Shown here: positions 20,791-31,972 of the stretch, piece by piece | How positions within the stretch are numbered: position 1 is the stretch's first letter | How the letters are laid out: each line of letters opens with the position of its first letter | Assembly: GCA_022509205.1 (NCBI GenBank) | Contig: JAFLTR010000002.1 | Coordinates: 1 to 64,000, forward strand | Source: Muribaculaceae bacterium | Lineage (GTDB): Bacteria > Bacteroidota > Bacteroidia > Bacteroidales > Muribaculaceae | Reading direction: 5' to 3' | Length of the DNA stretch: 64,000 nucleotides | Notes under the pieces: generated by a model | What the model saw: the letters and a program-made list of their open reading frames with translations, nothing else | The model's database searches: none | Told to the model about the DNA's origin: nothing | Made by a program: the position numbers and the translations under genes

Positions 20791-20940
20791 CTTTATTTCG
20801 TTGTCTTGTTAATTCGTTTGTTGGGATGCAAAAATAGATATTATCCTTGAATAATATCTATCTTCTTTAGTTAAACATTATAAAGCTATTAACTATTTTA
20901 TACAAAAAAATGTTAAATCAAGGTTGAGGTTATTAAACAA

Positions 20941-21975
20941 TCAATGGTTGAAAGCGTTCCAACCCTGTGCCTTAATTGGAATTTCTCCACCGTCGCGAGT
21001 CACAAGGGCCGCTCCAAGAGTCGGTTCAGTGACATAACCAATCATCTTCACCCCTTCCATTTTTTCGACCTTTTCATGGTCGGTCAATGGCACAGTGAAA
21101 AGTAGCTCATAGTCTTCCCCTCCATTCATTGCGGCTGTGACAAGGTTCATATTGAATTCCTCCGCCATTAATGCCGTCTGATAGTCGATGGGTAACTTGT
21201 CTTCATAAACCCGACATCCCACGTTGCTCTCTTTGCAGATATGCAATAATTCAGAAGAAAGTCCGTCGCTGACATCAATCATGGATGTTGGCTTAATATC
21301 TTTTTGCTTCAACAACTCCACTATGTCCCTCCTTGCTTCGGGTTTAAGCTGTCTTTCGAGTATGTATTCCTTACCTGCAAAATCCGGTTGGAAATCTTTT
21401 TGTCCAGCTGCCACAGAATTCTCTCGTTCAAGAAGTTGCAAACCCATAAAAGCAGCTCCCAAATCTCCACTCACACAAATGATATCCGTGGGTTTAGCAC
21501 CGGTACGTCTCACTTCTTCCCCTTTTGCGACATCTCCTATACACGTGATGCTTATTACAAGTCCCGTGACGGAAGCGCTGGTGTCACCCCCTACCAGGTC
21601 GACCCCATAGACCTCGCAGGCACGACGAATGCCGGAATACAAGGTCTCGATATGCTCAACGGTAAAGCGGCTTGAAACTCCTATGCTAACGGTTATCTGC
21701 CTCGGAGTGGCACCCATGGCATAGATATCACTGAAGTTTACAATGGCCGATTTATAACCAAGATGTTGCAGAGGGACATATCGAAGATCAAAATGTATCC
21801 CTTCAAGCAAAAGATCTGTAGTGACCACTACATCTTTTTCTCCAAAAGTCAAAACCGCCGCGTCATCCCCAACGCCTAACTTGGTCTCGGGATTCTTTAA
21901 TGGAAAATCTTTTGTCAACCTGTCGATCAACCCGAATTCACCAAGTTCGCTTATCTCAGTCTCTTTCTCTGACAT
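20941..21975 (-). CDS. thiL: Thiamine-phosphate kinase
   Basis: 344 aa; GVGDDAAVL, VNFSDIYAMGATP, GGDTSAS, DVSDGLSSEL motifs. Confidence 0.95.
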   Translation of the reverse strand: MSEKETEISELGEFGLIDRLTKDFPLKNPETKLGVGDDAAVLTFGEKDVVVTTDLLLEGIHFDLRYVPLQHLGYKSAIVNFSDIYAMGATPRQITVSIGVSSRFTVEHIETLYSGIRRACEVYGVDLVGGDTSASVTGLVISITCIGDVAKGEEVRRTGAKPTDIICVSGDLGAAFMGLQLLERENSVAAGQKDFQPDFAGKEYILERQLKPEARRDIVELLKQKDIKPTSMIDVSDGLSSELLHICKESNVGCRVYEDKLPIDYQTALMAEEFNMNLVTAAMNGGEDYELLFTVPLTDHEKVEKMEGVKMIGYVTEPTLGAALVTRDGGEIPIKAQGWNAFNH

Positions 21976-21989
21976 TCCTCTTTACAACT

Positions 21990-22814
21990 TTAAATCCTTT
22001 TCAACATCTCCGTGATAAGAGCAGTCATATTAGGTTGGGCTTTAAGGGCAGCCTTTTGTACCTCCTCATGAGTAGGTACTTCCTTGATATCTTTTCCGCC
22101 AAGATCTGTAATCACAGATACGCCAAAAACTTCCATCCCGGCATGATTAGCCACAATTACTTCAGGAACGGTAGACATACCCACTGCATCGCCACCTATA
22201 ATTCTGAAATATTCATATTCTGCGGGAGTCTCGAATGTGGGCCCGGGAGTACCGACATATACGCCATGCATTAATCTCATTTCTTTTTCTTCAGCAATTC
22301 TGTCTGCTAATGAAATCAATTTGTGGCTATAAGCTTCTGTCATTGCCGGGAAACGAGGACCAAGTTCCTCGAAGTTTTTTCCCCTTAACGGATTCTCCGG
22401 GAAAAGATTGATATGGTCTGTGATAACCATCACATCTCCAACCTGAAATTCCTTATTCATCCCTCCGGCGGCATTACTTACAAATAAAGTCTTGACTTTA
22501 AGGTTTTGCATGACTCTCACCGGGAAAGTCACTTGTTTCATGTCATAACCCTCATAGTAATGGAAACGACCCTGCATGGCCATAACCCTTTTTCCACCAA
22601 GGGTTCCAAATATAAGGCGACCGCTGTGGCCTTCAACAGTCGACACCGGGAAATTAGGGATATCCTTGTAGTCGATTGCCTGACTGTTTTCAATATAATT
22701 TATTAGATCTCCAAGACCTGTGCCCAGAATTATCCCGATTTGAGGGATGTCAGAAACTTTTGTTCTAAGGAATTTTGCTGATTCCTCAATCTTTTCCAAA
22801 TATGTCTTTTCCAT
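21990..22814 (-). CDS. Purine-nucleoside phosphorylase
   Basis: IGIILGTGLGDL, GRFHYYEGY, VSNAAGGMN, VGMSTVPEVIVANH motifs. ATG at 22814 (MEKTYLEKIEESAKFL) preferred over the longer ORF start 22871. Confidence 0.95.
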   Translation of the reverse strand: MEKTYLEKIEESAKFLRTKVSDIPQIGIILGTGLGDLINYIENSQAIDYKDIPNFPVSTVEGHSGRLIFGTLGGKRVMAMQGRFHYYEGYDMKQVTFPVRVMQNLKVKTLFVSNAAGGMNKEFQVGDVMVITDHINLFPENPLRGKNFEELGPRFPAMTEAYSHKLISLADRIAEEKEMRLMHGVYVGTPGPTFETPAEYEYFRIIGGDAVGMSTVPEVIVANHAGMEVFGVSVITDLGGKDIKEVPTHEEVQKAALKAQPNMTALITEMLKRI

Positions 22815-22919
22815 GATACTATTTTTTAATTTTATTGAATTAACTTTAATTACTTGATTTTGGTAAGTCAATTATGATTTTATTCATTTTACATTTTTTT
22901 AATCGGTCTTTGCCAATTT

Positions 22920-24020
22920 TCATAATTTTTTCTTACGATTGATCTCCTGTTTGAGTTCATCAATCAGATCGTGATCGTCTACACCCTTCAACATTCTCAC
23001 AGAAATTGGAAGATAGAATGTAAATGGTTTCAATTCTTTAGGGAAATATGGGTTATGCATAAGCCTGACAGCGTCTTTTTCAGTTGTAAGAATAATCTTA
23101 CGCTGCCCTTTCATCGCCTCGAATTTCTTTTGAATCTCCTGAATATCCCGTTTCGTAAAGTCATGGTGATCAGGAAAATGATTCACTTTTACTTTAAATG
23201 GGTATTGCCTGATATGTTTTATAAAATATCGGGGATGAGCAATACCCGTCAGCAACATAACGCTGTCATTGGATGTAAAATCATGAAGTGCTACGGAATA
23301 AAGGGCATCATCTACAAAAACCGGTTCCGGGAATCCATAGTCATACCTTGAAAAGAAGAGTTTCTGGAAACTCATAAGATCAAGATATTTCGACGACATT
23401 CTAAAATCTATTGGCTGAAGGTCATCGGGACACTTAGTCACTACAACCATATCTGCCCTGTTCACCTCTCTTGAGCTTTCCCTAAGCCTTCCCAAAGGCA
23501 ATAATTTATCTTTATAGAAAGGTCGATGATAATCGGTAAGTAATATAGAAATCTTGGGTTTTACCCATCTGTGCTGGAAGGAATCATCCAGTACTATAAC
23601 ATCAAGATCAGGGAAAAGACGCTGCAGCTCTTCTATACCCCTTCGACGGTTCTCGCAGGTAGCTACCTTTACTCTTCCATGAAATTTCTGATAAATCTGG
23701 TAAGGTTCATCCCCAATTGTAGTTGGAGTGCTCTTAGCATTGGCAAGCACAAATCCCTTGGTCTTACGTTTATACCCGCGACTCAATACCGCTACATTAT
23801 ATCCGGAAGCTGCAAGGCGGCTTGCAATATATTCCACATGAGGAGTCTTACCTGCACCTCCCACAGTGAGATTCCCGACCCCAATAATAGGGATATCATA
23901 TTCCACAGACTTCAGGAACTTCTGCTCAAACATCCAGTTTCTCACTCCGGCGATCGAGCCATAGATCCATGAAGCGGGAGTCAATAATCCCTCTATTATT
24001 TTATCTTTGGTTGTTCTCAC
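22920..24020 (-). CDS. lpxK: Tetraacyldisaccharide 4'-kinase
   Basis: 366 aa; GNLTVGGAGKTPHVEYIA, VLSRGYKRKTKGF, VIVLDDSFQHRWV. Confidence 0.96.
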   Translation of the reverse strand: MRTTKDKIIEGLLTPASWIYGSIAGVRNWMFEQKFLKSVEYDIPIIGVGNLTVGGAGKTPHVEYIASRLAASGYNVAVLSRGYKRKTKGFVLANAKSTPTTIGDEPYQIYQKFHGRVKVATCENRRRGIEELQRLFPDLDVIVLDDSFQHRWVKPKISILLTDYHRPFYKDKLLPLGRLRESSREVNRADMVVVTKCPDDLQPIDFRMSSKYLDLMSFQKLFFSRYDYGFPEPVFVDDALYSVALHDFTSNDSVMLLTGIAHPRYFIKHIRQYPFKVKVNHFPDHHDFTKRDIQEIQKKFEAMKGQRKIILTTEKDAVRLMHNPYFPKELKPFTFYLPISVRMLKGVDDHDLIDELKQEINRKKKL

Positions 24021-24035
24021 TATGATTATATGTCT

Positions 24036-25832
24036 TTATAAAACCACCTTGATTTCAGGCATAAGAGCTTGTACAGGCTTCCTCTCAAGTACCCGTATCA
24101 CTTTATTTACCATTACAGACGAAACCTGAGGAGCCAAAAGCCTCCCCATTTCTATTTTACCTTTCTCTTGCACATTAATGATCTCCGGAAGGAAGTCCCA
24201 GACCCTCGAATTAAATCTCGGATAACGACTAACTCCATAATTCTCTATATTCAGGTCCTTTGCTACCCAATCTATGGCATCCTCCAGGCTTCCGAGCTCA
24301 TCCACAAGTCCTATTTTCATTGCCGTCACTGCATCCCAAACTCGTCCTTCTCCTATCCTGCGAACCTTGGCTTCCGACATCTTACGTCCATTGGCTACCC
24401 GAGCCACAAACTGATTATAGCCATCTTCTACCATTACCTGCATCCCTGCAAGTTGTTTCTCGTTCAAAGGTTTAAAAAGGCTCGGGAAATTGGCCTCGGG
24501 ATTTGTAGAGACAAATTCCATATTCAACCCAAGTTTTTCAATAAGGCCTTCCACATTTGGGATCAACCCGAAGATACCTATAGAGCCCGTGATAGTCAGC
24601 GGATCAGCAAAGATTCGGTCGGCTCCCGCTGATATCCAGTAACCTCCGGAGGCTGCATAATCCCCCATCGAAACTACCATCGGTTTACCCTTCGACTGAA
24701 AATAATCGAGAGCTTCACCTATCTGTTCGCTTCCGAAAACTGATCCACCCGGAGAATTTACTCTTAACACCATTCCCTTGATGTTTTCATTCTCAGCAAG
24801 GGATGTGATCAATGGTACAAATTTCTCATAATTGATAGTATTAGTGCCCCCACCGTCGACAATCTCTCCGCTTGCGTACACTACAGCTATCTGTTTTTTG
24901 GGATTGATGCCCGACATAAGCTCTTCCTGCGAAACTAAAAGAGAAGGGCTTACAAAATTCAATTTATCCACTTTTTTGTTAATTGCAGCAGCAATTATTG
25001 AATCCATGCTCCTCTCATAGACCACAGCGTCCACAAGTCCTTGGCGGCTCGCAAATTCTCCCTGATGAAGAAAAATGAAATCATCATTGATGAGGGAATC
25101 GATTCTTTGCGATGTCAGCTCACTGCGTTGCTGACAAATTCCATCGAGTATCACATTCCACATATTCCCGTATAAGGTGTCTAACTGAGCCCTTGCCGGC
25201 TCACTCATGCGCTCATTTATATAGGGTTCTACAGCAGATTTATATGTGCCGACTTTAACTACCTGAAATTGTACTCCTAATTTGTCAAAAAGACCTTTAA
25301 AAAAGGGAGTGGCACCTCCTAATCCTTTCAAACCTACAGCGCCTCCGGGATTAAGATACAATTTGTCTGCCACACTCGCGATATAGTAATCTCCCATCGC
25401 AAGCATATCTCCATAGGCAATTATCGGTTTTTTACTCTCTTTGAAATCCAAAAGAGCATTCCTGAGTGCATTCAAAGTAGCAGGAGCCGCCACTATTGAA
25501 TTGCATTTAAGATATATGGCTTTTATATTTTTATTTTCCGCGGCTTCCCCTATGGCTGTGATAAGTTCTGTCAAAGACTGCTTTTTATCTATCGACCCCG
25601 AAATAATCGAACTATAATCAAAGTCAACAGGCATTGCAATTTCATCAAGTTCTCCCTGAAGATCGATAGTCAAGACACTGTCTTTGCTAACTTGGTTATT
25701 ATTCGTCTGGGCAACTCCTAATTTAGCGATAACACCCACTGCAACCACAACGCATACAGCTCCGAACAACACGATAGCTATCCAGGCTCCTATAAATGAA
25801 GAGAGGGCGTTTAGAAAAAATTTCCTCAACAT
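24036..25832 (-). CDS. sppA: Signal peptide peptidase SppA, 67-kDa type
   Basis: 598 aa; two S49 domains; VNSPGGSVFGSEQI, YAASGGYWIS. Confidence 0.95.
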   Translation of the reverse strand: MLRKFFLNALSSFIGAWIAIVLFGAVCVVVAVGVIAKLGVAQTNNNQVSKDSVLTIDLQGELDEIAMPVDFDYSSIISGSIDKKQSLTELITAIGEAAENKNIKAIYLKCNSIVAAPATLNALRNALLDFKESKKPIIAYGDMLAMGDYYIASVADKLYLNPGGAVGLKGLGGATPFFKGLFDKLGVQFQVVKVGTYKSAVEPYINERMSEPARAQLDTLYGNMWNVILDGICQQRSELTSQRIDSLINDDFIFLHQGEFASRQGLVDAVVYERSMDSIIAAAINKKVDKLNFVSPSLLVSQEELMSGINPKKQIAVVYASGEIVDGGGTNTINYEKFVPLITSLAENENIKGMVLRVNSPGGSVFGSEQIGEALDYFQSKGKPMVVSMGDYAASGGYWISAGADRIFADPLTITGSIGIFGLIPNVEGLIEKLGLNMEFVSTNPEANFPSLFKPLNEKQLAGMQVMVEDGYNQFVARVANGRKMSEAKVRRIGEGRVWDAVTAMKIGLVDELGSLEDAIDWVAKDLNIENYGVSRYPRFNSRVWDFLPEIINVQEKGKIEMGRLLAPQVSSVMVNKVIRVLERKPVQALMPEIKVVL

Positions 25833-25873
25833 ATTTCTTTTCTATTCTCTACTCTATTCCTTATTATTTACTA

Positions 25874-27256
25874 CTAATTTCCTTGTGTAATCACCATCAT
25901 TACTTCATTAGCCAAATCATTTGCCTTTTCAGCTGTGGCCGCCTCGCTATAAACTCTTATAATCGGTTCTGTATTGGATTTCCTGAGGTGAACCCATCCA
26001 TCCTCAAAATCAATCTTTACCCCGTCGATATCAGTAATTTTCTCTCCTCTGAATTTTTCTTTCACATTATCAAGAATCTTGTCTACATCTATCTCAGGAG
26101 TTAACTCTACCTTATTTTTTACTATACAATAATCAGGATAACTCTTTTTAAGCTCACTCACTTTCTTACCTACTTTCGCAAGATGAGTAAGGAATAGTGC
26201 CACACCAACGAGGGCATCACGTCCATAATGCAATTCCGGATAAATCACTCCGCCGTTTCCTTCTCCTCCAATTATTGCCCCGGTTTCCTTCATTTTTTCA
26301 ACCACATTCACTTCACCAACGGCAGAGGCTGAATAGTAACAACCATACTTATGAGTGACATCGGCTAAAGCCCTGGAACTGCTCAAATTGGAAACTGTGG
26401 AACCGGGTGTTTTTCCCAAAACATAATCGGCAACCGCTACAAGGGTGTATTCCTCCACAAACATCTCACCATTTTCCATCACAATAGCAAGTCGGTCGAC
26501 ATCAGGGTCCACTACAAATCCCACGTCTGCCTTTTCTTTTCTCATCAATTCTGAAATTTCAGTCAGATTCTGTGGTATTGGTTCCGGGTTATGAGCAAAT
26601 TTACCTGTAGCTTCGCAATTGAGTTCTATGATATTTTTTACTCCGAGCGACTTCAAGAGGGCCGGCATGACTAATCCTCCAACAGAGTTAACGGCATCAA
26701 TGGCTACTGTGAAATTAGCTTTCTCAATGGCATTTGTGTCCACGAGTTTAAGGTTCTTCACCAATTCGATATGGCGCATGGTCCATGTTTCATCCCGAAA
26801 TTCTTTACCGAGTTGATCCACTTCGGCAAATCGGTAATCTTCCTTTTCCGCCGCTGCAATTATCTCTTTACCCTCTTTGTCACTCAAAAATTCTCCTTTG
26901 GAATTCAATAATTTAAGAGCGTTCCATTGACCGGGATTATGGCTCGCAGTTATAATTATACCGCCATCTGCTCCACATCCTGTGACAGCCACTTCTGTGG
27001 TAGGTGTAGTGGCAAGTCCAATATTTATCACATCAAGTCCCATAGCCATGAGTGTTCCAACTACCAGTTTCTCCACCATAGGGCCACTTACTCTGGCATC
27101 ACGGCCAACGACTATTTTCCCGGCCTCAGGGTTCAGTTTCCGGATAAATTGAGCATAAGCAGCTGTAAATTTCACTATGTCAATCCCGGATAAACTTTCA
27201 CCCGGATTGCCCCCTATAGTTCCTCTTATTCCTGATATCGATTTTATTAGTGCCAT
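25874..27256 (-). CDS. glmM: Phosphoglucosamine mutase / phosphohexomutase
   Basis: 460 aa; TASHNPGQWNALKLLN, DPDVDRLAIV, GGEGNGGVI, RKSNTEPIIRVYSE. Confidence 0.88.
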   Translation of the reverse strand: MALIKSISGIRGTIGGNPGESLSGIDIVKFTAAYAQFIRKLNPEAGKIVVGRDARVSGPMVEKLVVGTLMAMGLDVINIGLATTPTTEVAVTGCGADGGIIITASHNPGQWNALKLLNSKGEFLSDKEGKEIIAAAEKEDYRFAEVDQLGKEFRDETWTMRHIELVKNLKLVDTNAIEKANFTVAIDAVNSVGGLVMPALLKSLGVKNIIELNCEATGKFAHNPEPIPQNLTEISELMRKEKADVGFVVDPDVDRLAIVMENGEMFVEEYTLVAVADYVLGKTPGSTVSNLSSSRALADVTHKYGCYYSASAVGEVNVVEKMKETGAIIGGEGNGGVIYPELHYGRDALVGVALFLTHLAKVGKKVSELKKSYPDYCIVKNKVELTPEIDVDKILDNVKEKFRGEKITDIDGVKIDFEDGWVHLRKSNTEPIIRVYSEAATAEKANDLANEVMMVITQGN

Positions 27257-27331
27257 TTACTTCTTTTTCTCAAATATTTTTATAGCATTAATGCAAAAAT
27301 AAAAATGACTAAATTATTATTGTGTCACAAA

Positions 27332-27949
27332 TCAATAAATCGGTTTGAAATACTTGACATTAATGATATAGGGGATGCAATAACTCTGCTCTTCAGTGAA
27401 TCCGTAATAGCTTTTCAACACCAGATTCACCTCCGAATTATAACCTACATATTGCAACGGCATCTGTATCCCTGTTCCCCATTTGGTGGTGGTTGACAAG
27501 TATGTATTTTTGTAGACAAAACTGGTTGTACCATTCGGCAGATATTCACTGTTGCCGGTCGGACCCGTGCTAATATCCTCATAAAGATCCTTTATACTCT
27601 CCCTTAAGAAACGGAAATAAACCAAATCCCCGTTTGATACCATTTCTTCAAAGTCAGCACTGACGACCTGCATATATACATAGCCCTCCTCATCAAGTTT
27701 ATAAAAAGGCGCGTTCTCACCCCATACTTCTCCGTTTCCATCGACTGACTCGCATGTAACGATATCTTTATAGTCTTCCGGAAGTTCCAAAGCCACATTA
27801 TGGTTTGATAAATACCAGTTGCAGGCACGTTCCTCCTCTCTAAGCAATTCCGAATAACTCTGAGTCTTGCTGCAACTTCCGAAAATGCTCACAGCCAAAA
27901 GACCTACCGAAATATAAGATAATATTTTATTTTTTCCTCTTTTTATCAT
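27332..27949 (-). CDS. DUF4827-like lipoprotein
   Basis: 205 aa; lipobox VSIFGSC; compact sequence typical of DUF4827 proteins next to nrnA in Bacteroidales (from memory). Confidence 0.65.
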   Translation of the reverse strand: MIKRGKNKILSYISVGLLAVSIFGSCSKTQSYSELLREEERACNWYLSNHNVALELPEDYKDIVTCESVDGNGEVWGENAPFYKLDEEGYVYMQVVSADFEEMVSNGDLVYFRFLRESIKDLYEDISTGPTGNSEYLPNGTTSFVYKNTYLSTTTKWGTGIQMPLQYVGYNSEVNLVLKSYYGFTEEQSYCIPYIINVKYFKPIY

Positions 27950-28971
27950 TATTTCAAATATTTGTCAAATTCATCCATATTGGCAATTAGAATATTCCTA
28001 CATTCCATAAGACTTCCATGAAATTCCGCTCCGGCCGCCTGAATATGTCCTCCGCCCCCATAAAGTTTTTTACATATTTCAGACACGGGGAAATCACGAC
28101 AACTTCTTCCTGAAATCTTCACACAGTCCGGATCTTCCCTCATAAAGATGGAATAAATCATACCCCTTACCTCCAATGGACGGTTGACGAGTCCCTCAGT
28201 GTCTCCTTTTTCGTAAGAAAACTTTTTCAATTCCTCCTGATCAAGGGTAATTAATGCACATTTATGCTCCGGGAAAATCTCCATTTTCTGAGACAGTGCA
28301 TAGGCCTCAAGTTTCAGACTGTTAAGACTGCGAGTATTCAATGCCTCTTTGATTATCCGGTCTTTATCCACATCCTTCTCCAACAATCGCATCAGAATGT
28401 CATATAAATCAGGATAATTCACATTCACAGTGAAATTACGCGTATCGGTTATAATACCTGCAAGGATACATGTGGCACAATCTTTATCGACCTTCTCATA
28501 CAAACCCATTGCGGCTATAATGCGGAAAACCAGCTCACAAGTAGAAGACATACGGGGATATGAGAAAGTTAGTTCGGCGAAACTATCAGGTTCCGTGTGA
28601 TGATCTATCAGGACTTTAGGTGCTGCAGCCCCCTGAATTAAAGGAGCCAAAGCATCTTGGCGTGAAGGGGTATTGAAATCACAACATATTATCAGGTCAC
28701 TTTTCTCTACTGTAGTTTCACAAAATTCTTTATGACTTGTATAGACAGCAATTTCTTTGAAGCCGGGAAGAAAGGCAAGACTTTGCGGTGCTTTGTCGGG
28801 CACAACTACAGTAGCCTCTTTCCCCATACTGCGAAGTAAATGCCATAATCCCAATGTGCTGCCGATAGCATCGCCATCCGGTCGTACATGACATGTCAGA
28901 ACCACCCGTTCACTTGAATCAAGCTTTTTGAGCAATTCCTTTGCCAGTCTTTTCTCTATTATTTTTTCCAT
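27949..28971 (-). CDS. DHH family phosphoesterase (NrnA-like bifunctional oligoribonuclease/pAp phosphatase)
   Basis: CHVRPDGDAIGSTLGL, DHHTEPD, GGGGHIQAAG; start at 28971 (MEKIIEKRLAKELL) preferred because a promoter lies at 28984-29014. Confidence 0.9.
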   Translation of the reverse strand: MEKIIEKRLAKELLKKLDSSERVVLTCHVRPDGDAIGSTLGLWHLLRSMGKEATVVVPDKAPQSLAFLPGFKEIAVYTSHKEFCETTVEKSDLIICCDFNTPSRQDALAPLIQGAAAPKVLIDHHTEPDSFAELTFSYPRMSSTCELVFRIIAAMGLYEKVDKDCATCILAGIITDTRNFTVNVNYPDLYDILMRLLEKDVDKDRIIKEALNTRSLNSLKLEAYALSQKMEIFPEHKCALITLDQEELKKFSYEKGDTEGLVNRPLEVRGMIYSIFMREDPDCVKISGRSCRDFPVSEICKKLYGGGGHIQAAGAEFHGSLMECRNILIANMDEFDKYLK

Positions 28972-28983
28972 CTCTTGAATTTG

Positions 28984-29014
28984 CAAATTTACGAAATTCC
29001 TACGCATTTCCCAA
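28984..29014 (-). promoter_or_regulatory. Putative Bacteroidota promoter for the nrnA-like gene
   Basis: Minus strand TTG (plus caa 29012-29014), 20-bp spacer, TAAATTTG (plus caaattta 28984-28991). Confidence 0.55.
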
Positions 29015-29103
29015 CTCAATTTTCCGCTTATTTGGATATGAACCATTCCACCTTCAGAACGTTTAAATAATATATATGTTTTATTATTTTAAAAAATCTG
29101 ATT

Positions 29104-29412
29104 ATGAAAAAGTTAGCTTTATTATTATGTGGCATTGGAGCGTTAGCGTTTGTAAGTGCAAGTGCATCTGATTATGTAACCTCACAAAATGAACCTCAGG
29201 CACAGGAACAGTGTCAGCCTGCTCCTTGTTATCCCGACTCAACTTGCTATCAGCTTCCCTACAATCTACCTGCTGCCAATGTGCCTTGCACAACAGATAC
29301 AATTTGCAACCCGGCTCCTTGCAATGTTGCGGCTCCTTGCTACACTCCAACACCTTGCACCACACCGGCTCCTGCACAGACTCAAAATACCTCATACAAC
29401 GGTTGCTGCTGA
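29104..29412 (+). CDS. Small secreted Cys/Pro-rich protein of unknown function
   Basis: 102 aa; signal peptide MKKLALLLCGIGALAFVSASA; then 10 Cys within ~75 residues, repeated PAPC/TPC motifs; followed by a terminator. Confidence 0.65.
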   Translation: MKKLALLLCGIGALAFVSASASDYVTSQNEPQAQEQCQPAPCYPDSTCYQLPYNLPAANVPCTTDTICNPAPCNVAAPCYTPTPCTTPAPAQTQNTSYNGCC

Positions 29413-29466
29413 AATTTAGCAGTTACTTGGGGATAACGAGATCTCAATCAAATAACCCAAGCAATC

Positions 29467-29502
29467 AACATCCTAAATGTTGACTGTTTGGGATGTTTTT
29501 TG
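29467..29502 (+). terminator. Intrinsic terminator after the Cys-rich ORF
   Basis: aacatcctaaa...tttgggatgtttttt: stem with one G-T pair followed by T-tract. Confidence 0.75.
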
Positions 29503-29680
29503 CTTGTTTCGCACTTTTCAATTCCGGTAAGATGGATCGATAAGTAAAAAATTGACGTATACTTTTTTATTTTTGCAATTTCCCTTTTTCGCTATACAAA
29601 GGCACAGTAATTTTCTAAGTGTCTTAGGTGACTTTAATAATTTTTCCTAATTTTGCACAACCCTTAAAACTATATTTCAA

Positions 29681-31954
29681 ATGGCAAAAGTCACCAAAGA
29701 AATGGCCCTGGAATACCATGAAGAAGGTAAGCCGGGCAAAATTGAGATAGTACCGACAAAACCTTATTCATCGCAGCGCGACCTCGCCTTAGCATATTCT
29801 CCTGGCGTCGCTTTCCCCTGTCTGGAAATTGAAAAAGATCCCGAAGATGCCTACCGCTACACCAACAAGGGTAACCTTGTGGGAGTTATAAGCAACGGTT
29901 CCGCTGTATTGGGTCTTGGGAATATCGGTGCACTCGCCGGTAAACCGGTTATGGAAGGTAAGGCCCTCCTTTTTAAGATATTTGCCGGTCTGGATGCTTT
30001 CGATATTGAAATCAATGAGAAAGATCCTGAAAAATTAATACAAATCGTAAAATCAATCACTCCTACTTTCGGTGGCATCAACCTTGAAGATATAAAGGCT
30101 CCGGAATGTTTCACTATCGAGAGACGCCTTAAAGAGGAATGTGAGATACCAATCATGCACGACGATCAACATGGCACGGCCATTATTTCCGGAGCCGGCC
30201 TCCTCAATGCCCTAATGATTCAAGGTAAAAAAATCGAGGATATTAAATTAGTGGTCAACGGTGCCGGGGCTGCCGCTATCAGTTGCACAAAACTTTATGT
30301 TGCTCTCGGTGTAAAAACTGAAAATGTAGTTATGTGCGATTCAAAGGGTGTGATACGTGCCGATCGTGAAGGGCTGAACGCAGAGAAGAAAATATTCGCC
30401 ACCACCCGCGACCTTCATACCCTGGCAGAAGCCATGGTGGATGCCGATGTCTTCCTGGGTCTTAGTGTAAAAGGTGTGGTGACTCCTGAAATGATTAAGA
30501 CAATGGCGCCTCGTCCCATTGTGTTTGCGCTTGCAAACCCTGATCCTGAAATTACTTATGATGAAGCCATTGAATCGCGACCCGACGTGATAGTTGCCAC
30601 CGGGAGAAGCGATTATCCCAACCAGATCAATAATGTGATCGGGTTCCCATATATTTTCCGCGGGGCACTCGACTGCGGCGCCACAGCCATTAATGAAGAC
30701 ATGAAGATAGCGGCTGTGTATGCGATTGCCGATATTGCCCGTCTTCCTGTACCCGCAGTGGTCGATGAGGCATACGGTCGTAATAACATCAAATTCGGTC
30801 GCGATTATATACTTCCGAAACCCCTTGATCCCCGATTGCTTCTATGTGTAGCCCCGGCTGTGGCAGAAGCAGCAGCAAAATCGGGTATTGCCAAACGTCC
30901 CATCAAGAATTGGGATGATTATCAGGTGAAACTTCGCAAGATGATGGGCGACGACGGTAAGATGATGCGTCGTCTTGCAGAACTTGCACGCGAAGACAAG
31001 CGCAGAGTCGTGATATGCGAGGGCAATACCGACAATATGCTACGTGCTGCTGTCCGAGTTGCCAACGATGGAGTATGCCGTCCGGTAGTGCTTGGAAATG
31101 AAGAGATGATTGAAAAGCGGGCCAATCGACTTGGTCTTGATCTCTCGGGAGTGGAGATTGTCAATCCACGCCACGACCGCGAAGAAGTGACACGTCATCG
31201 TTATGCTTCAATACTTGCCGACAAGAAAGGTCGTCAGGGTTATACCTACGATCTAGCTCTTGAGAAAATGTACGACCGTTCCTACTTCGGCATCATGATG
31301 GTAGAGGCCGGAGATGCTGACTCCTGTTTAGTTGCTTCATATTCAGCAGGAGAAACCGTTGCTGTTGACCTGGCTTCTATTATTGGGATTCAGGATGGCT
31401 TCGATCATTTCGCAACCATGCATGTGCTCAATACCAGAAAAGGAACTTTTTTCATTGCCGATACTGCCGTGAATCCGGATGCCGACACAAAGGCCCTCGT
31501 AGACATTTCTCGTTTGGCCGACAAGGCTGTGAGATTCTTCGCCTCTGAACCGGTGATTGCAATGTTAAGTTACAGTAATTTCGGGTCCTCACAATCTCCC
31601 GAAGCTACCAAAGCAGCCGAAGCAGTCAAGATTCTCCACGAGAAATATCCCGAAATAAAGATTGATGGTGAAATGCAAGTGGATTTTGCATTGAGTACCA
31701 AGCGACGCGATGAGCGGTTCCCGTTCAATTATATCAAGGGTAAGAAGGTTAATACATTAGTGTTCCCAAATCTGACAGCTGCAAACGTCACCGGAAAATT
31801 CCTCCTCAGTATGGGTATCGGTTCTATCATAGGACCTATCCAGGTGGGTCTTAAAAAACCGGTCTACTTCGTCAACGGTAATGCCACAGAGAGTGAAATC
31901 TACGACCTCGTTACAATTTCGGCTGTTGAAGCAAGCCTCGTTCATAAGAAATAA
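29681..31954 (+). CDS. maeB: NADP-dependent malic enzyme with C-terminal phosphate acetyltransferase-like domain
   Basis: 757 aa; [38 protein letters not shown]-like C-terminal half ending in [12 protein letters not shown]. Confidence 0.95.
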   Translation: MAKVTKEMALEYHEEGKPGKIEIVPTKPYSSQRDLALAYSPGVAFPCLEIEKDPEDAYRYTNKGNLVGVISNGSAVLGLGNIGALAGKPVMEGKALLFKIFAGLDAFDIEINEKDPEKLIQIVKSITPTFGGINLEDIKAPECFTIERRLKEECEIPIMHDDQHGTAIISGAGLLNALMIQGKKIEDIKLVVNGAGAAAISCTKLYVALGVKTENVVMCDSKGVIRADREGLNAEKKIFATTRDLHTLAEAMVDADVFLGLSVKGVVTPEMIKTMAPRPIVFALANPDPEITYDEAIESRPDVIVATGRSDYPNQINNVIGFPYIFRGALDCGATAINEDMKIAAVYAIADIARLPVPAVVDEAYGRNNIKFGRDYILPKPLDPRLLLCVAPAVAEAAAKSGIAKRPIKNWDDYQVKLRKMMGDDGKMMRRLAELAREDKRRVVICEGNTDNMLRAAVRVANDGVCRPVVLGNEEMIEKRANRLGLDLSGVEIVNPRHDREEVTRHRYASILADKKGRQGYTYDLALEKMYDRSYFGIMMVEAGDADSCLVASYSAGETVAVDLASIIGIQDGFDHFATMHVLNTRKGTFFIADTAVNPDADTKALVDISRLADKAVRFFASEPVIAMLSYSNFGSSQSPEATKAAEAVKILHEKYPEIKIDGEMQVDFALSTKRRDERFPFNYIKGKKVNTLVFPNLTAANVTGKFLLSMGIGSIIGPIQVGLKKPVYFVNGNATESEIYDLVTISAVEASLVHKK

Positions 31955-31972
31955 GAACTGACAGCAACCCTG

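Noticed and set aside
20816-20860. TATTTTTG (-7-like) box upstream of moxR on the minus strand
   Set aside because: No TTG at the required ~20-bp distance, so not listed as a promoter.
24069-24632. 187-aa plus-strand ORF
   Set aside because: Antisense to sppA; low-complexity Tyr/His/Pro composition typical of non-coding frames.
29102-29395. 97-aa minus-strand ORF opposite the Cys-rich gene
   Set aside because: The plus-strand frame has a signal peptide and terminator; the minus frame has neither.
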